This document shows, in pieces, positions 30,492 through 39,280 of a stretch of DNA of 64,000 nt (position 1 is its first letter; each line of letters opens with the position of its first letter). The position numbers and the translations under genes are program-made. A model generated the notes under the pieces. The model searched no databases, was not told the origin of the DNA, and saw nothing but the letters and a program-made list of their open reading frames with translations. This stretch comes from Nocardioides turkmenicus (GTDB lineage Bacteria > Actinomycetota > Actinomycetes > Propionibacteriales > Nocardioidaceae): NCBI RefSeq assembly GCF_011045035.1, contig NZ_JAALAA010000008.1:124001-188000 (forward strand), read 5' to 3'.

Positions 30492-30556
30492 AAATAGAAG
30501 TCAGCCGCTGGCGTCTCGGGTCACCAGCGGCTGACAAGATGAACATTAGCCGACGG
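30491..30556. repeat. Left copy of 66-bp inverted repeat around DUF3263 gene
   Basis: Contains a 36-base hairpin (30500-30535): GTCAGCCGCTGG, a 12-base loop and CCAGCGGCTGAC. It is flanked by AAAATAGAA on one side and AACATTAGCCGACGG on the other. Its reverse complement appears at 31062-31127 with the 36-base core identical and the flanks nearly so. Read on the minus strand it ends in TTCTATTTT, so it can terminate the DUF3263 transcript. Confidence 0.85.
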
Positions 30557-30634
30557 ATCCAAGCATGTGCAAGCACCTGCAATGCAAAAGACTGCAAATA
30601 ATCCGGGCGGGCTATCCAGACTCGCTCAGGAGAG

Positions 30635-30919
30635 CTATGGGCGCGGGTTCTTCGAGCGTTGCGTACGCCGGGCGTCGCGCTGGCGCCGCAGCCGGCGCAC
30701 CAGGACGCCGTCGTAGTCCAGCGCCTCGGGCTTGTCGATCAGGTCGTTGACGGCGCGGTGGTAGTCGGCCGCGCTCATCCCCAGCTGCTCCCGGACGGCC
30801 TCGTCGCGACCGATGCCGGCCGACCACCAGGAGCGCTCGAAGTCGAGCAGTCGCTTCTCGTTCTCGGAAAGTCCCGGCTGCTCCTCGGCAGACCCGGGGC
30901 TGTGGGGCGCCTCGGTCAT
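30635..30919 (-). CDS. DUF3263 family protein
   Basis: 94 residues. LSENEKRLLDFERSWWSAGI, VREQLGMSAADYHRAVNDLI and DYDGVLVRRLRRQRD match DUF3263, a small actinobacterial family of unknown function with helix-turn-helix-like spacing and a basic C-terminus (RRTQRSKNPRP). The start MTEAPHSP at 30919 is preferred over an in-frame upstream Met at 30970. The gene lies alone in a segment of lower GC than its surroundings, bracketed by the 66-bp inverted repeats. Confidence 0.75.
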   Translation of the reverse strand: MTEAPHSPGSAEEQPGLSENEKRLLDFERSWWSAGIGRDEAVREQLGMSAADYHRAVNDLIDKPEALDYDGVLVRRLRRQRDARRTQRSKNPRP

Positions 30920-31061
30920 GCGTACATCTTCCCAGGCGCGACATCCGCCGCCGAAACCGCCACGCGCCACCGACTCGAACGCTCTGCCTACTAACTACGG
31001 GGCATAGCCCATCTGGGCCATCTTCAGAAAACTGCAGATCGACTCTTTGAAGCTCGCCGAA

Positions 31062-31127
31062 CCGTCGGTTAATGTTTTCCACGTCAGCCGCTGGTGACCC
31101 GAGACGCCAGCGGCTGACTTCTGTTTT
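31062..31127. repeat. Right copy of 66-bp inverted repeat around DUF3263 gene
   Basis: Reverse complement of 30491-30556. The hairpin arms are 31083-31094 and 31107-31118, followed on the plus strand by TTCTGTTTT. It sits 16 bases beyond the stop of the minus-strand K+ channel gene, but its T-rich side faces that gene, so as a terminator it is oriented for transcripts leaving the DUF3263 segment. Confidence 0.85.
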
Positions 31128-31142
31128 GGCGGGCTTCCCCGG

Positions 31143-32237
31143 CTACGCGTCCGCGGTGTCCTCGCCGTGCGTGCCCGGCCGCGGCGCCCAGGGCACCTCC
31201 TTCGCGGCCCGGACCACGATCAGCCGGTCTCCTCGCGACAGGGTGCCGACGACCGGGTCGAAGTAGCGGAAGACCTTCTCGTCGCGTACGACCGCGATCA
31301 CCTGGTCGGCGAGCTGCTGCGGCTGCCGGCCGACCTCGTTGACCAGCAGGTCGCGCTCGGCGACCTCCAGTCCGGTGCCGGAGTTGAGCAGGTCCTCCAT
31401 GACGGACCCCAGGGTCGGCGAGATGGTGGACAGACCCATCAGCCGGCCGACCGCATCGGCGGAGGTGATCACCGAGTCGGCGCCGGACTGCTTCATCAGC
31501 GGGGCGTTCTCGCGCTCGCGCGCGGCGGCGACGATCCAGGCCTCGGGGTTGATCTGCCGCACCGTCAAGATGGTCAGCACGTTGGAGTCGTCACGGTTGG
31601 TGGTGATGATGACCTGCTCGGCGTCCTTGACGCCTGCACGCATCAGCACCTCGCGCCGGGTCGCGTCGCCGGTGACCACAGCGATCCCGTCGGAGTGGGC
31701 GTCGGAGCGCGCCACCGGGTCGGGGTCGACGACGACGAACTCCTCGGGGTTGGCACCGCTGCTGAGCAGCGTCTCGACGGCGCTGCGCCCCTTGGTGCCG
31801 TAGCCCACGACGACGATGTGCTGGGACATCTTCTTCCTCCAGCGAGCGACTCGGATGAGGTCACGGCCCTGCTTGGTGAGGACCTCGAGGGTGGTGCCGA
31901 TCAGCAGCACCAGGAACGCGATGCGGGCCGGCGTGATGATGAACGCGTTGACCATCCGGGCGTGGTCGGCGACCGGCGCGATGTCGCCGTAGCCGGTCGT
32001 GCTCAGCGTCACCGTGGTGTAGTAGATCGCGTCCATCAGGCTGATCTGGCCCGTGGGATCGTTGTTGTCGGCGTAGGCGTCGCGGTCGAGATAGACCAGC
32101 AGGACCGTGCCGACCAGGATCGCCAGAGCGGCCAGCAACCGGCGCCCGAGCTGCCACCACGGCGACCGCACCGTCTCCGGGAGAGAGACCTGACCGGCAT
32201 CGGCCCATTTCGGGGCGTACGCGCTTGTCTCGGACAC
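31143..32237 (-). CDS. Two-TM potassium channel with RCK (TrkA-N/TrkA-C) domains
   Basis: 364 residues. TM1 spans about 30-52, then pore helix and selectivity filter TTVTLSTTGYGDIAP (about 73-87), TM2 about 97-118, linker RWRKKMSQH, and an RCK domain with the nucleotide-binding motif VVVGYGTKGRSAVETLL and the acidic end of strand two (VVVDPDP). A TrkA-C-like domain ends near IVVRAAKEVP. MthK-like architecture suggests a ligand- or nucleotide-gated K+ channel of the inner membrane. Divergent from the acyl-CoA dehydrogenase gene with only 37 bases between starts. Confidence 0.92.
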   Translation of the reverse strand: MSETSAYAPKWADAGQVSLPETVRSPWWQLGRRLLAALAILVGTVLLVYLDRDAYADNNDPTGQISLMDAIYYTTVTLSTTGYGDIAPVADHARMVNAFIITPARIAFLVLLIGTTLEVLTKQGRDLIRVARWRKKMSQHIVVVGYGTKGRSAVETLLSSGANPEEFVVVDPDPVARSDAHSDGIAVVTGDATRREVLMRAGVKDAEQVIITTNRDDSNVLTILTVRQINPEAWIVAAARERENAPLMKQSGADSVITSADAVGRLMGLSTISPTLGSVMEDLLNSGTGLEVAERDLLVNEVGRQPQQLADQVIAVVRDEKVFRYFDPVVGTLSRGDRLIVVRAAKEVPWAPRPGTHGEDTADA

Positions 32238-32274
32238 GTCCCGACCCTATAGCCAAGCCTCTATCGTCTCTCGT

Positions 32275-33924
32275 ATGAGTGCCTCCGACATCCGTCGTGT
32301 CACCAACCAGGCCCCGCCGCTGGCCGGTCACAACGTGGTCACCGGTGACGCCGCGCTCTCGGCGGCGGTGCTGCGGCACGCCGACGAGGAGACCCTCGAC
32401 TCGCTCTCCGCGCTCGGTGCCGAGGCCGGCACTGCCGAGGCGCAGGAGCACGGCCGCCTCGCCAACCGCTTCCACCCCGAGCTGGTCCCCTACGACCGCT
32501 ACGGCAACCGCGTCGACGAGGTCACCTTCCACCCGTCCTGGCACTGGCTCATGGAGCGTGCGGTCGGCCACGGCCTGGCCGCGGCTCCGTGGGCCTCGGC
32601 CGACGCCACCTCGGACCACGCCCACGTACGTCGCGCCGCCGGATTCCTGGCCTGGTCCCAGACCGAGCCCGGCCACCTGTGTCCCATCTCGATGACGTAC
32701 GCCGCGATCCCGGCGCTGCGCGCCAGCGAGGCCCTCGCCGCGGAGTGGGTGCCGAGGCTGGCCTCGACGATCTACGACTTCGGCCTGCGCGACCCTGCCG
32801 AGAAGCTCGGTGCGCTGGCGGGCATGGGGATGACCGAGAAGCAGGGTGGCTCGGACGTACGCCAGAACATCACCGAGGCCCGTCCGGTGGGCGAGGACGT
32901 CTATGAGTTGCACGGGCACAAGTGGTTCACCTCGGCCCCGATGAACGACGTCTTCCTGGTGCTGGCTCAGGCGCCGGAGGGCCTGACCTGCTTCCTGCTC
33001 CCCCGGGTGCTGCTCGGCGGCGAGCGCAACCGCCTGGACGTGGTGCGGCTCAAGGACAAGCTCGGCAACCGCTCCAACGCGAGCTCCGAGCTCGAGTTCC
33101 GTGGCACGACGGCCTTCCGGCTGGGCGCGGAGGGGCGCGGCGTACGCACCATCATCGAGATGGTCGCCGCGACCCGCCTCGACTGCGTGCTGGGCTCGGC
33201 GTCCCTGATGCGCCGTGCCGTGGCGGAGGCGAGCTGGCATGTCGCCCACCGCTCCGCCTTCGGCGGGGTCCTGGCCGACAAGCCGCTGATGCAGAACGTG
33301 GTCGCCGACCTGGCGATCGAGTCCGAGGCCGCCACCGCCCTGGCGATGCGCCTGGCCGCCGCGGTCGACCGACCGGACGACCAGCACGAGCGGGCGCTGC
33401 GCCGCATCGGCCTGCCGCTGGCGAAGTTCTGGGTCTGCAAGCGCACCCCTGCCCACGTCGCCGAGGCGCTGGAGTGCCTGGGCGGCAACGGCTACGTCGA
33501 GGAGTCGGTGATGCCGCTGCTCTTCCGCGAGTCGCCGCTCAACTCCGTGTGGGAGGGCTCCGGCAACGTCAACGCCCTCGACGTCCTGCGCGCGATCCAG
33601 CGAGAGCCGTCGGTTCTCGACGCCTGGATCACCGAGGTCGGCAGCGCCAAGGGCGCGGACCGGCGCTACGACCGGGCGGTGGACTCCACGCTCGCTCTGC
33701 TCGGCGAGTCCATGGGCAGCCCCGAGGAGCTGGAGCGCTCCGCCCGGCGCCTGGCCGGCGACATGGCGACCCTCCTGCAGGGCAGCCTCCTGGTCCGGTA
33801 CGCCCCCGAGGAGGTGGCCGACATCTTCTGCGCCAGCCGGCTGTCCGGGCACGGAGGGACGTACGGCATGCTCTCCGGTGGCGACCAGAAGGCGGTCGTG
33901 GAGCGGGCGACGCCGATCGTCTAA
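32275..33924 (+). CDS. AidB-like acyl-CoA dehydrogenase
   Basis: FAD-dependent dehydrogenase of the AidB branch, 549 residues. TNQAPPLAGHNVVTGDAAL at the N-terminus, MGMTEKQGGSDVR and HKWFTSAPMNDVFLVLAQ (FAD-binding and substrate region), RLDCVLGSASLMRRAV, ALECLGGNGYVEES and NSVWEGSGNVNALDVLR match AidB. E. coli AidB is part of the adaptive response to alkylation and binds DNA; no ada or alkB gene is near here. The C-terminal 100 residues include the AidB-type helical domain. Confidence 0.92.
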   Translation: MSASDIRRVTNQAPPLAGHNVVTGDAALSAAVLRHADEETLDSLSALGAEAGTAEAQEHGRLANRFHPELVPYDRYGNRVDEVTFHPSWHWLMERAVGHGLAAAPWASADATSDHAHVRRAAGFLAWSQTEPGHLCPISMTYAAIPALRASEALAAEWVPRLASTIYDFGLRDPAEKLGALAGMGMTEKQGGSDVRQNITEARPVGEDVYELHGHKWFTSAPMNDVFLVLAQAPEGLTCFLLPRVLLGGERNRLDVVRLKDKLGNRSNASSELEFRGTTAFRLGAEGRGVRTIIEMVAATRLDCVLGSASLMRRAVAEASWHVAHRSAFGGVLADKPLMQNVVADLAIESEAATALAMRLAAAVDRPDDQHERALRRIGLPLAKFWVCKRTPAHVAEALECLGGNGYVEESVMPLLFRESPLNSVWEGSGNVNALDVLRAIQREPSVLDAWITEVGSAKGADRRYDRAVDSTLALLGESMGSPEELERSARRLAGDMATLLQGSLLVRYAPEEVADIFCASRLSGHGGTYGMLSGGDQKAVVERATPIV

Positions 33925-33947
33925 CCCGCCGGCCCACGCAACGACGT

Positions 33948-33985
33948 GGCGGGCGCCACGCCTCCGAGGAGACGTGACGCCCGCC
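33948..33985. terminator. Hairpin between convergent aidB-like gene and ABC operon
   Basis: GGCGGGCG pairs with CGCCCGCC across a 22-base loop. It lies 23 bases after one stop and 16 before the other, so it can serve both converging transcripts. Confidence 0.55.
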
Positions 33986-34001
33986 GCGTACTGGACGGAT
34001 C

Positions 34002-34841
34002 TCAGCCCTTCACGGACCCAGCGGTGAGTCCACGGACGAAGTAGCGCTGCAGCGAGAAGAACACGAGCAGCGGCACCGTCATGGTGATGAACGCACCCGC
34101 GGTGAGCAGGTGCCACTCCTGGCCACGGTCGCCGATGAGGTCACGCAGGGTGATCGTGACGACCTCGTTGTCACCCGCCCCGAGGAAGATGAGCGCGACG
34201 AGGAGGTCGTTCCAGACCCAGAGGAACTGGAAGATCGCGAACGCCGCCAGCGCGGGCACGGACATCGGCACGATCAGCTTCCAGAACGTCTGGAAGTGGG
34301 ACGCCCCGTCGATCTCGGCCGACTCGATGATCTCGTGCGGCAGGGTCGCCATGTAGTTGCGCAGGATGTAGACCGCCAGCGGCATCCCGAACCCGGTGTG
34401 GGCCAGCCACACCGCGAGGAAGGTGCCGTTGAGGTCGTAGTCGCTGAACAGGTTGAGCAGCGGCACGAACGCCACCTGCAACGGCACGACCAGCAGCCCG
34501 ACGATCAGCATGAACAGCACGTTGCGTCCCCAGAACCGCATGAACGTGAACGCGTACGCAGCGAACGCAGCGATCATGATCGGCAGCACCGTCGCGGGGA
34601 CGGAGACGACGATCGAGTTCACGAAGGCGTTGGCCATCCCGCTCTCGAGGACCTGGGAGTAGCTGTCGAGCGTCCACTGGGAGAACGGGTCGGTGATGAC
34701 CGTCCACCAGCCCGACGTCTTGACGTCGGCCTCGTCACGGAACGACGAGACCAGCAGCCCGAGGGTCGGGATGAACCAGAGGACGCACAGCAGGACGATG
34801 GCGACGCGGACGGCGAGGCTGCCCAGGGTGAACTGTCTCAT
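34002..34841 (-). CDS. Carbohydrate ABC transporter permease, MalG/AglG type
   Basis: 279 residues with six predicted membrane segments and the cytoplasmic EAA loop EIIESAEIDGASHFQTFWKL, which docks onto the ATPase. The N-terminal FIPTLGLLVSSFRD and C-terminal FFSLQRYFVRGLTAGSVKG are typical of alpha-glucoside-type sugar permeases. Its ATG shares one base with the stop of the partner permease. No ATP-binding gene follows, so a shared MsiK-type ATPase encoded elsewhere is likely (known in Streptomyces). Confidence 0.9.
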   Translation of the reverse strand: MRQFTLGSLAVRVAIVLLCVLWFIPTLGLLVSSFRDEADVKTSGWWTVITDPFSQWTLDSYSQVLESGMANAFVNSIVVSVPATVLPIMIAAFAAYAFTFMRFWGRNVLFMLIVGLLVVPLQVAFVPLLNLFSDYDLNGTFLAVWLAHTGFGMPLAVYILRNYMATLPHEIIESAEIDGASHFQTFWKLIVPMSVPALAAFAIFQFLWVWNDLLVALIFLGAGDNEVVTITLRDLIGDRGQEWHLLTAGAFITMTVPLLVFFSLQRYFVRGLTAGSVKG

Positions 34842-35836
34842 CAGCGTGCCTCCTGCTTCTTGAACTGGCGCATCTGGTAGATCATCACCGGAATCACGGC
34901 GATCATCAGGACCACCACGACCGCTGCCGCCCGACCCGCGTCACCGAACTCGAAGAGCTCGACGAAGAAGGTGTTGGCCAGCACCGAGGTGCCGGAGCGG
35001 CCACCGGTCATGACGTAGACGATGTCGAAGACCTTCAGGACCAGGATGAGGATGGTCACGAAGACCACGATCACCGTCGGCCAGATCTGCGGCACGACGA
35101 CCTTGAAGAAGATCTGGACCTCGCTGGCCCCGTCGATGCGGGCCGCCTCGATGGTGTCGTCGGGGACACCCTTGATCGCCGAGGAGAGCAGCACCATCGC
35201 GAACCCCGCCTGCAGCCAGACCATGATGACGATCAGCAGCAGGTCGTTGAGGTTGCCGGTCTGGATGCGGAGCCAGGCGACCGGCTCGAACCCCAGGCTC
35301 GTCGAGATCGCCGAGAGGAGCCCGATCTGCTTGTCCCCCTGCGCGAACCTGGTCGCGTAGACGAAACCCCAGATCGTGCTCGCCCCGACGAAGCTGATCG
35401 CCATCGGCATGAAGATGACCGACTTCGCGATCCGCTCCGGCAGCGCCTTGAGCCGGTCGGCCAGCACCGCCACGAGCAGGCCGACGATGACGCTGCCGGC
35501 CGGCACGATGAGGATCCAGAGCAGGTTGTTGAACAACGTGCCGAGGAACTCGTCGTCCTGGAACAGCGCCGTGTAGTTCGCGAGCCCGACCCAGTTGATG
35601 CTGTTCGCGTCAGCGAAGCTGAAGATCACCGTCATCACGGCCGGGTAGACCAGGAAGACCGTGACCACCAGGACCGCCGGGCCGACGAAGACGTACGGCT
35701 TGATCCGCCTGTCCCACTTGCCGGGGAGCAGCCCCACCAGGAGGTTGAGCACCCAGTAGAGCGCGGCGGTGCCGCCGACCCCCAGGACGATCGCGACCAG
35801 GCCGTTGACGATCTTCAGGAACGGATCATCGCTCAT
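34841..35836 (-). CDS. Carbohydrate ABC transporter permease, MalF/AglF type
   Basis: 331 residues with about eight hydrophobic segments. The EAA loop is DDTIEAARIDGASEVQIFFK, and KPYVFVGPAVLVVTVFLVYP marks the start of the sugar-permease core. The ATG overlaps the binding-protein stop by 4 bases. Forms the heteromeric channel with the downstream MalG-type subunit. Confidence 0.9.
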   Translation of the reverse strand: MSDDPFLKIVNGLVAIVLGVGGTAALYWVLNLLVGLLPGKWDRRIKPYVFVGPAVLVVTVFLVYPAVMTVIFSFADANSINWVGLANYTALFQDDEFLGTLFNNLLWILIVPAGSVIVGLLVAVLADRLKALPERIAKSVIFMPMAISFVGASTIWGFVYATRFAQGDKQIGLLSAISTSLGFEPVAWLRIQTGNLNDLLLIVIMVWLQAGFAMVLLSSAIKGVPDDTIEAARIDGASEVQIFFKVVVPQIWPTVIVVFVTILILVLKVFDIVYVMTGGRSGTSVLANTFFVELFEFGDAGRAAAVVVVLMIAVIPVMIYQMRQFKKQEAR

Positions 35837-37140
35837 CCTCGCCAGCTCTCCTCGATAGCGTCGGCAGCCTCCTGAGCGCTCTTCTCACCTCCGACGTAGG
35901 CGTTCATCTCGCTCCAGAACGTGCCGGCGCCGACCTGCGCGGGCATCAGGTCCGAGCCGTCGAAGCGGAAGGTGTCGGCGTCCTGCAACAGGGTCGCGAT
36001 CTCTCCGAACATCGGGTCGGCGTACTGCGAGTTGTCGAACTCGGTGCTCGGCGAGAGCCAACCTCCGGACTTGGCCCACTCGGCACCGAAGTCGGGCTTG
36101 GCGAAGTACTCCATCAGCTTGACCACGTCGGTGTCGTTGGTGAAGGCGGTCGCCATGTCACCGGCGCCGAGGACCGGGGTGCCCTCGAAGCCGCCCTCCA
36201 TGTCGCCCGGGAGCGCGAAGACGTTGACGTTGCCGGCCAGGTCCGCCTGGACGTCCTTCGGGAAGAAGGTCGTGATGAAGTTGGCCTGACGGTGCATCTG
36301 GCAGCCCGGCTTCTGGTCGAACAGCGGGAGCGGGGAGTCGCCGAAGGGCTCGCTCAAGGTGCCGTCGGCGCCGCCGCGTACGTTCTTCGGCTTGTTGATG
36401 ATCTCGCCCAGGGTCTCGATCGCCTGGACGATCTTCGGGTCGTTGAACGGGACCTCGTGGTTGACCCAGTCGTCGTAGAACTCCGGGCCCTCCTGGCGGA
36501 GGACGATCTCCTCGACCCAGTCGGTGTAGACCCAGCCGGTGTCGGCACCGGCCTCGGCGCCGAGGCACCACGGGGTCTGACCCTTGGCGATGATGTCGTC
36601 CTGGAGCGACATCAGCTCGTCCCAGGTCGTCGGCGTCTTGTAACCCGACTGCTCGAAGTTCTTCGGGGTCCAGACCAGCGACTTCATGGAGACGCGGATC
36701 GGGACGCCGTAGGTCTTGTCGTCGATCTCGACCGAGTCCATCAGGCCCGGGATCATGGTGTCGTCGAGCGAGTCGACGTCGATGAGGTCGTCGAGCGGAA
36801 GCGTGTCACCAGACTCGGTCAGGTCGCCGACCAGACCGGGCTGCGGGAAGAGCGCGATGTCGGGGGCATCGTTTCCGTTGACCTTGGTGCGGATCTCGGT
36901 GGTGAAGTCCGTGGAGGGGGTATAGGTCACCTCGATCCCCGTCTCCTTGGTGAACGCGTCGAGGGCCGCGTTGAGCCCCACTGCCTCGCCCTCGGGGATC
37001 GCGCCGAGGATCTGGATGCTGCCGTCTCCCTCTTCGGTTTCGCCGGCATCGTTGCTGCCTCCGCCGCCCGGCACCCCACAGCCGGTCACGGCGAGCAGAC
37101 CTGCGACTACTGCTCCGATTTGCCACTTGCGCACGTGCAT
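35833..37140 (-). CDS. Extracellular solute-binding lipoprotein of the sugar ABC importer
   Basis: 435 residues. The lipoprotein signal MHVRKWQIGAVVAGLLAVTGC puts the lipid-modified Cys at residue 21. A Gly/Asp/Glu-rich linker follows, then a family 1 binding fold: IQILGAIPEGEAVGLNAALD, EVTYTPSTDFTTEIRTKVNG and DAPDIALFPQPG. Alpha-glucosides are the likely class of ligand, judging by resemblance to AglE. The start at 37140 is chosen because it opens the signal peptide and has GGAGG 10 bases upstream; the open frame reaches 37239. An inverted repeat 91-111 bases upstream is a candidate operator. Confidence 0.9.
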   Translation of the reverse strand: MHVRKWQIGAVVAGLLAVTGCGVPGGGGSNDAGETEEGDGSIQILGAIPEGEAVGLNAALDAFTKETGIEVTYTPSTDFTTEIRTKVNGNDAPDIALFPQPGLVGDLTESGDTLPLDDLIDVDSLDDTMIPGLMDSVEIDDKTYGVPIRVSMKSLVWTPKNFEQSGYKTPTTWDELMSLQDDIIAKGQTPWCLGAEAGADTGWVYTDWVEEIVLRQEGPEFYDDWVNHEVPFNDPKIVQAIETLGEIINKPKNVRGGADGTLSEPFGDSPLPLFDQKPGCQMHRQANFITTFFPKDVQADLAGNVNVFALPGDMEGGFEGTPVLGAGDMATAFTNDTDVVKLMEYFAKPDFGAEWAKSGGWLSPSTEFDNSQYADPMFGEIATLLQDADTFRFDGSDLMPAQVGAGTFWSEMNAYVGGEKSAQEAADAIEESWRG

Positions 37141-37230
37141 TGGGTTGCACCCTCCATCGTCGTTTGATCCACGGAGTCGTGCCACGCAGGCCGCGTCGGG
37201 TCCACGAGGCAGCGCCTCGTTATGTGATCT

Positions 37231-37251
37231 CCGTAACACTAGTCGTTACGG
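37231..37251. promoter_or_regulatory. Inverted repeat upstream of the sugar ABC operon
   Basis: CCGTAAC and GTTACGG arms (7 bp each, perfect) around a 7-base AT-rich spacer ACTAGTC. It lies about 90 bases upstream of the binding-protein start. The regulator is unknown, and none is encoded next to it. Confidence 0.6.
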
Positions 37252-37390
37252 TCCATCGATGTCTCGGACAAATGCTCGAACATTCACCCGAGAACGCGCA
37301 GGACCATACCTGTCAGACGCTCGAGCGCCGTGGCGACCCGCCCGCGCGGAGTGGCTCCGGAGGCCGAGGTACGCCAGAATCAGCGCCCAA

Positions 37391-37726
37391 ATGAACTATC
37401 CCCAGTCACCCCATCAGGGGCCCTATCACCAGCCTCCCCGCGACCCGCTGGCCGTGGCCGGCCGGCTGGCGGCCGCCATCTGCTCGATCCTGTTCTGGCT
37501 GATCGCGGCGATCGCCGTCATCGCTGCCGTGATCGGCGTCTTCCGGGCCTTCGGCGGCGACGTGTCGTGGCGTACGGTCGGGATCTGGGCCGTCTCCGGC
37601 ATCGGCTGCTTCGCGTTCTCGTGGATCATCGCCGCACTCGGCCGGATCGGGCTCGACGACGAGCCGATCGGGTCCTGGCGTGTCGCGCCGTTCGAGCTGG
37701 CCCGGATCCTCTACCGCAACAAATGA
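37391..37726 (+). CDS. Small two-TM membrane protein, unknown function
   Basis: 111 residues. A Pro/Gln/Tyr-rich start (MNYPQSPHQGPYHQPPRDPL) precedes two membrane segments (about 27-50 and 64-82) and a soluble tail ending FELARILYRNK. No recognised domain. The start ATG 37391 is chosen because the upstream part of the frame overlaps the minus-strand binding-protein gene. Confidence 0.55.
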   Translation: MNYPQSPHQGPYHQPPRDPLAVAGRLAAAICSILFWLIAAIAVIAAVIGVFRAFGGDVSWRTVGIWAVSGIGCFAFSWIIAALGRIGLDDEPIGSWRVAPFELARILYRNK

Positions 37727-37728
37727 GA

Positions 37729-37770
37729 ACAGGCCGTACGTCGCGCGTGCATGCGCGACGTACGGCCTGT
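37729..37770. terminator. Bidirectional terminator hairpin
   Basis: Perfect 18-bp stem (ACAGGCCGTACGTCGCGC with its complement) and 6-base loop, between the convergent small membrane protein gene and the first dicarboxylate symporter gene. Confidence 0.9.
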
Positions 37771-37781
37771 CGTCATGGCGT

Positions 37782-39134
37782 CTAGACGAGCGCCTTCTCG
37801 CCCTCCGCGGCGGGCGGGGCGGTGGCGTGGTCGTCGACCATCGTGGTCTCGTCGAACGGGTCGTGACCGGCGAGGACGCGGTTCAGCTGGCCGTGATCGA
37901 CGGTCTTGGTCCAGTGGCCCACCAGGACGGTGGCGACCGAGTTGCCGGCGAAGTTGGTCAGCGCACGGGCCTCGGACATGAACCGATCGATGCCCACGAT
38001 CAGCCCGACACCGTCGACCAGCTCCGGACGGTGCGACTGCAGCCCGCCCGCGAGAGTGGCCAGACCGGCACCGGTGACACCCGCGGCACCCTTGGAGGCG
38101 ATCATCATGAACAGCAGCAGACCGATCTGCTCACCGATGCTCAACGGATCACCCATCGCGTCCGCGATGAAGATCGACGCCATCGTCAGGTAGATCGCGG
38201 TGCCATCGAGGTTGAACGAGTAGCCCGTGGGGACGACCACACCGACCGTGGCCTGCTCGACGCCGGCGTGCTCCATCTTCGCGATCAGACGCGGCAGCGC
38301 CGACTCGCTCGACGAGGTCGAGAGGATGAGCAGGAACTCGCGGGCGAGGTAGCGCAGCAGCTTGAAGAGGCTGACGCCGGTCGCCAGCTTCAGCAGCACC
38401 CCGAGCACGACGAACACGAACAGCGCACACGTGATGTAGAAGGCGACCATGATCACCGCGAGGCTCTTGAGCGCGTCGAGCCCCGTCTCCCCGACGACGC
38501 CGGCGATGGCGCCGAAGGCACCGATCGGGGCGACCCACATGATCATCGCCAGCACCCGGAAGATCAGCTTCTGGATCCAGGTGATCGCGTTGAGGATCGG
38601 CTTGCCCGACTCCCCCATCCGCTGCAGCGCGAAGCCGACCAGGAGCGCGACGAGCAGGGTCTGCAGCACCACACCGGAGGTGAGCGCCGAGAAGAGCGAG
38701 GTCGGGATGATGCTCAGCAGGAAGTCGGTCGTGCTCCCGTGGCCCTCCGAGGCGGCCTCCTGGCCCGCGTCGGACGTCTCCGGGTTGAGCTGGAGACCGG
38801 TGCCCGGGTCGATGACGTTGCCGACCACGACACCGATCGCCAGCGCGACCGTGGACATCACGATGAAGTAGAGCAGGGCCAGACCACCGACCCGGCCGAC
38901 CTTGGCCGCACTTGCGACCGAGCCCACGCCGATCACCAGCGTGCAGAAGATGATCGGCTGGATCATCATCTTGATCAGGTTCACGAACGCGGTGCCGATC
39001 GGCTTCAGCTCCACCGCGAACGACGGCGCTGCCAGCCCGACCAGGATGCCGAGCACCACCGCGGCGATCACGGCGATATAGAGATAGTGTGTCCGGTCCT
39101 TCTTGGGCCGTGTCTCGCTGGTTGTCGTACTCAT
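37782..39134 (-). CDS. dctA: C4-dicarboxylate:cation symporter (DAACS family), copy 1
   Basis: 450 residues, about eight membrane segments plus two re-entrant loops. KPIGTAFVNLIKMMIQPIIF, LILSTSSSESALPRLI (serine-rich loop), GYSFNLDGTAIYLTMASIF and FAGNSVATVLVGHW are the DAACS signatures for dicarboxylate or acidic amino acid uptake. RPKKDRTHYLYI opens the protein; start ATG 39134 has GGAGG 6 bases upstream. Divergent from a DctB/DcuS-like sensor kinase gene. It shares a 649-bp identical block with the second copy at 41571-42932. Unlike copy 2, it has LAIGVVVGNVIDPGTG and GESGKPILNAITWIQK. Confidence 0.93.
   Translation of the reverse strand: MSTTTSETRPKKDRTHYLYIAVIAAVVLGILVGLAAPSFAVELKPIGTAFVNLIKMMIQPIIFCTLVIGVGSVASAAKVGRVGGLALLYFIVMSTVALAIGVVVGNVIDPGTGLQLNPETSDAGQEAASEGHGSTTDFLLSIIPTSLFSALTSGVVLQTLLVALLVGFALQRMGESGKPILNAITWIQKLIFRVLAMIMWVAPIGAFGAIAGVVGETGLDALKSLAVIMVAFYITCALFVFVVLGVLLKLATGVSLFKLLRYLAREFLLILSTSSSESALPRLIAKMEHAGVEQATVGVVVPTGYSFNLDGTAIYLTMASIFIADAMGDPLSIGEQIGLLLFMMIASKGAAGVTGAGLATLAGGLQSHRPELVDGVGLIVGIDRFMSEARALTNFAGNSVATVLVGHWTKTVDHGQLNRVLAGHDPFDETTMVDDHATAPPAAEGEKALV
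37926..38574. repeat. 649-bp block identical to 41718-42366
   Basis: Within the first dicarboxylate symporter gene, this stretch is base-for-base identical to the corresponding part of the second copy (offset 3,792 bases). The alignment breaks abruptly at both edges: a G/A difference at 37925 and AT versus GC at 38575-38576. This points to recent gene conversion. Confidence 0.9.
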
Positions 39135-39171
39135 CGTTCCTCCTGGTCCGCTGTGTCCGGCGCCCTCTTCG

Positions 39172-39233
39172 GGGCAACTCGGGCAACTCTCCGACACAAA
39201 GTGACGGTCGTCACTGTTGTGTTCGTTGTGTTC
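39172..39233. promoter_or_regulatory. Regulatory region between dctA copy 1 and the sensor kinase gene
   Basis: Tandem 9-mers GGGCAACTC (39172-39189), the inverted repeat AGTGACG-GT-CGTCACT (39200-39215) and tandem 9-mers GTTGTGTTC (39216-39233). The inner GTGAC-N4-GTCAC recurs upstream of the second symporter gene, suggesting binding sites for the adjacent response regulator. Confidence 0.65.
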
Positions 39234-39280
39234 GTGGCCACCGTCACAACGGCCGCGCCGCGGTGGGTGAGAATGAGGTG

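Noticed and set aside
30491..31127. CRISPR or insertion sequence suggested by the 36-base palindromes
   Set aside because: Only two copies, inverted, with no spacers, cas genes or transposase; target duplications were not seen.
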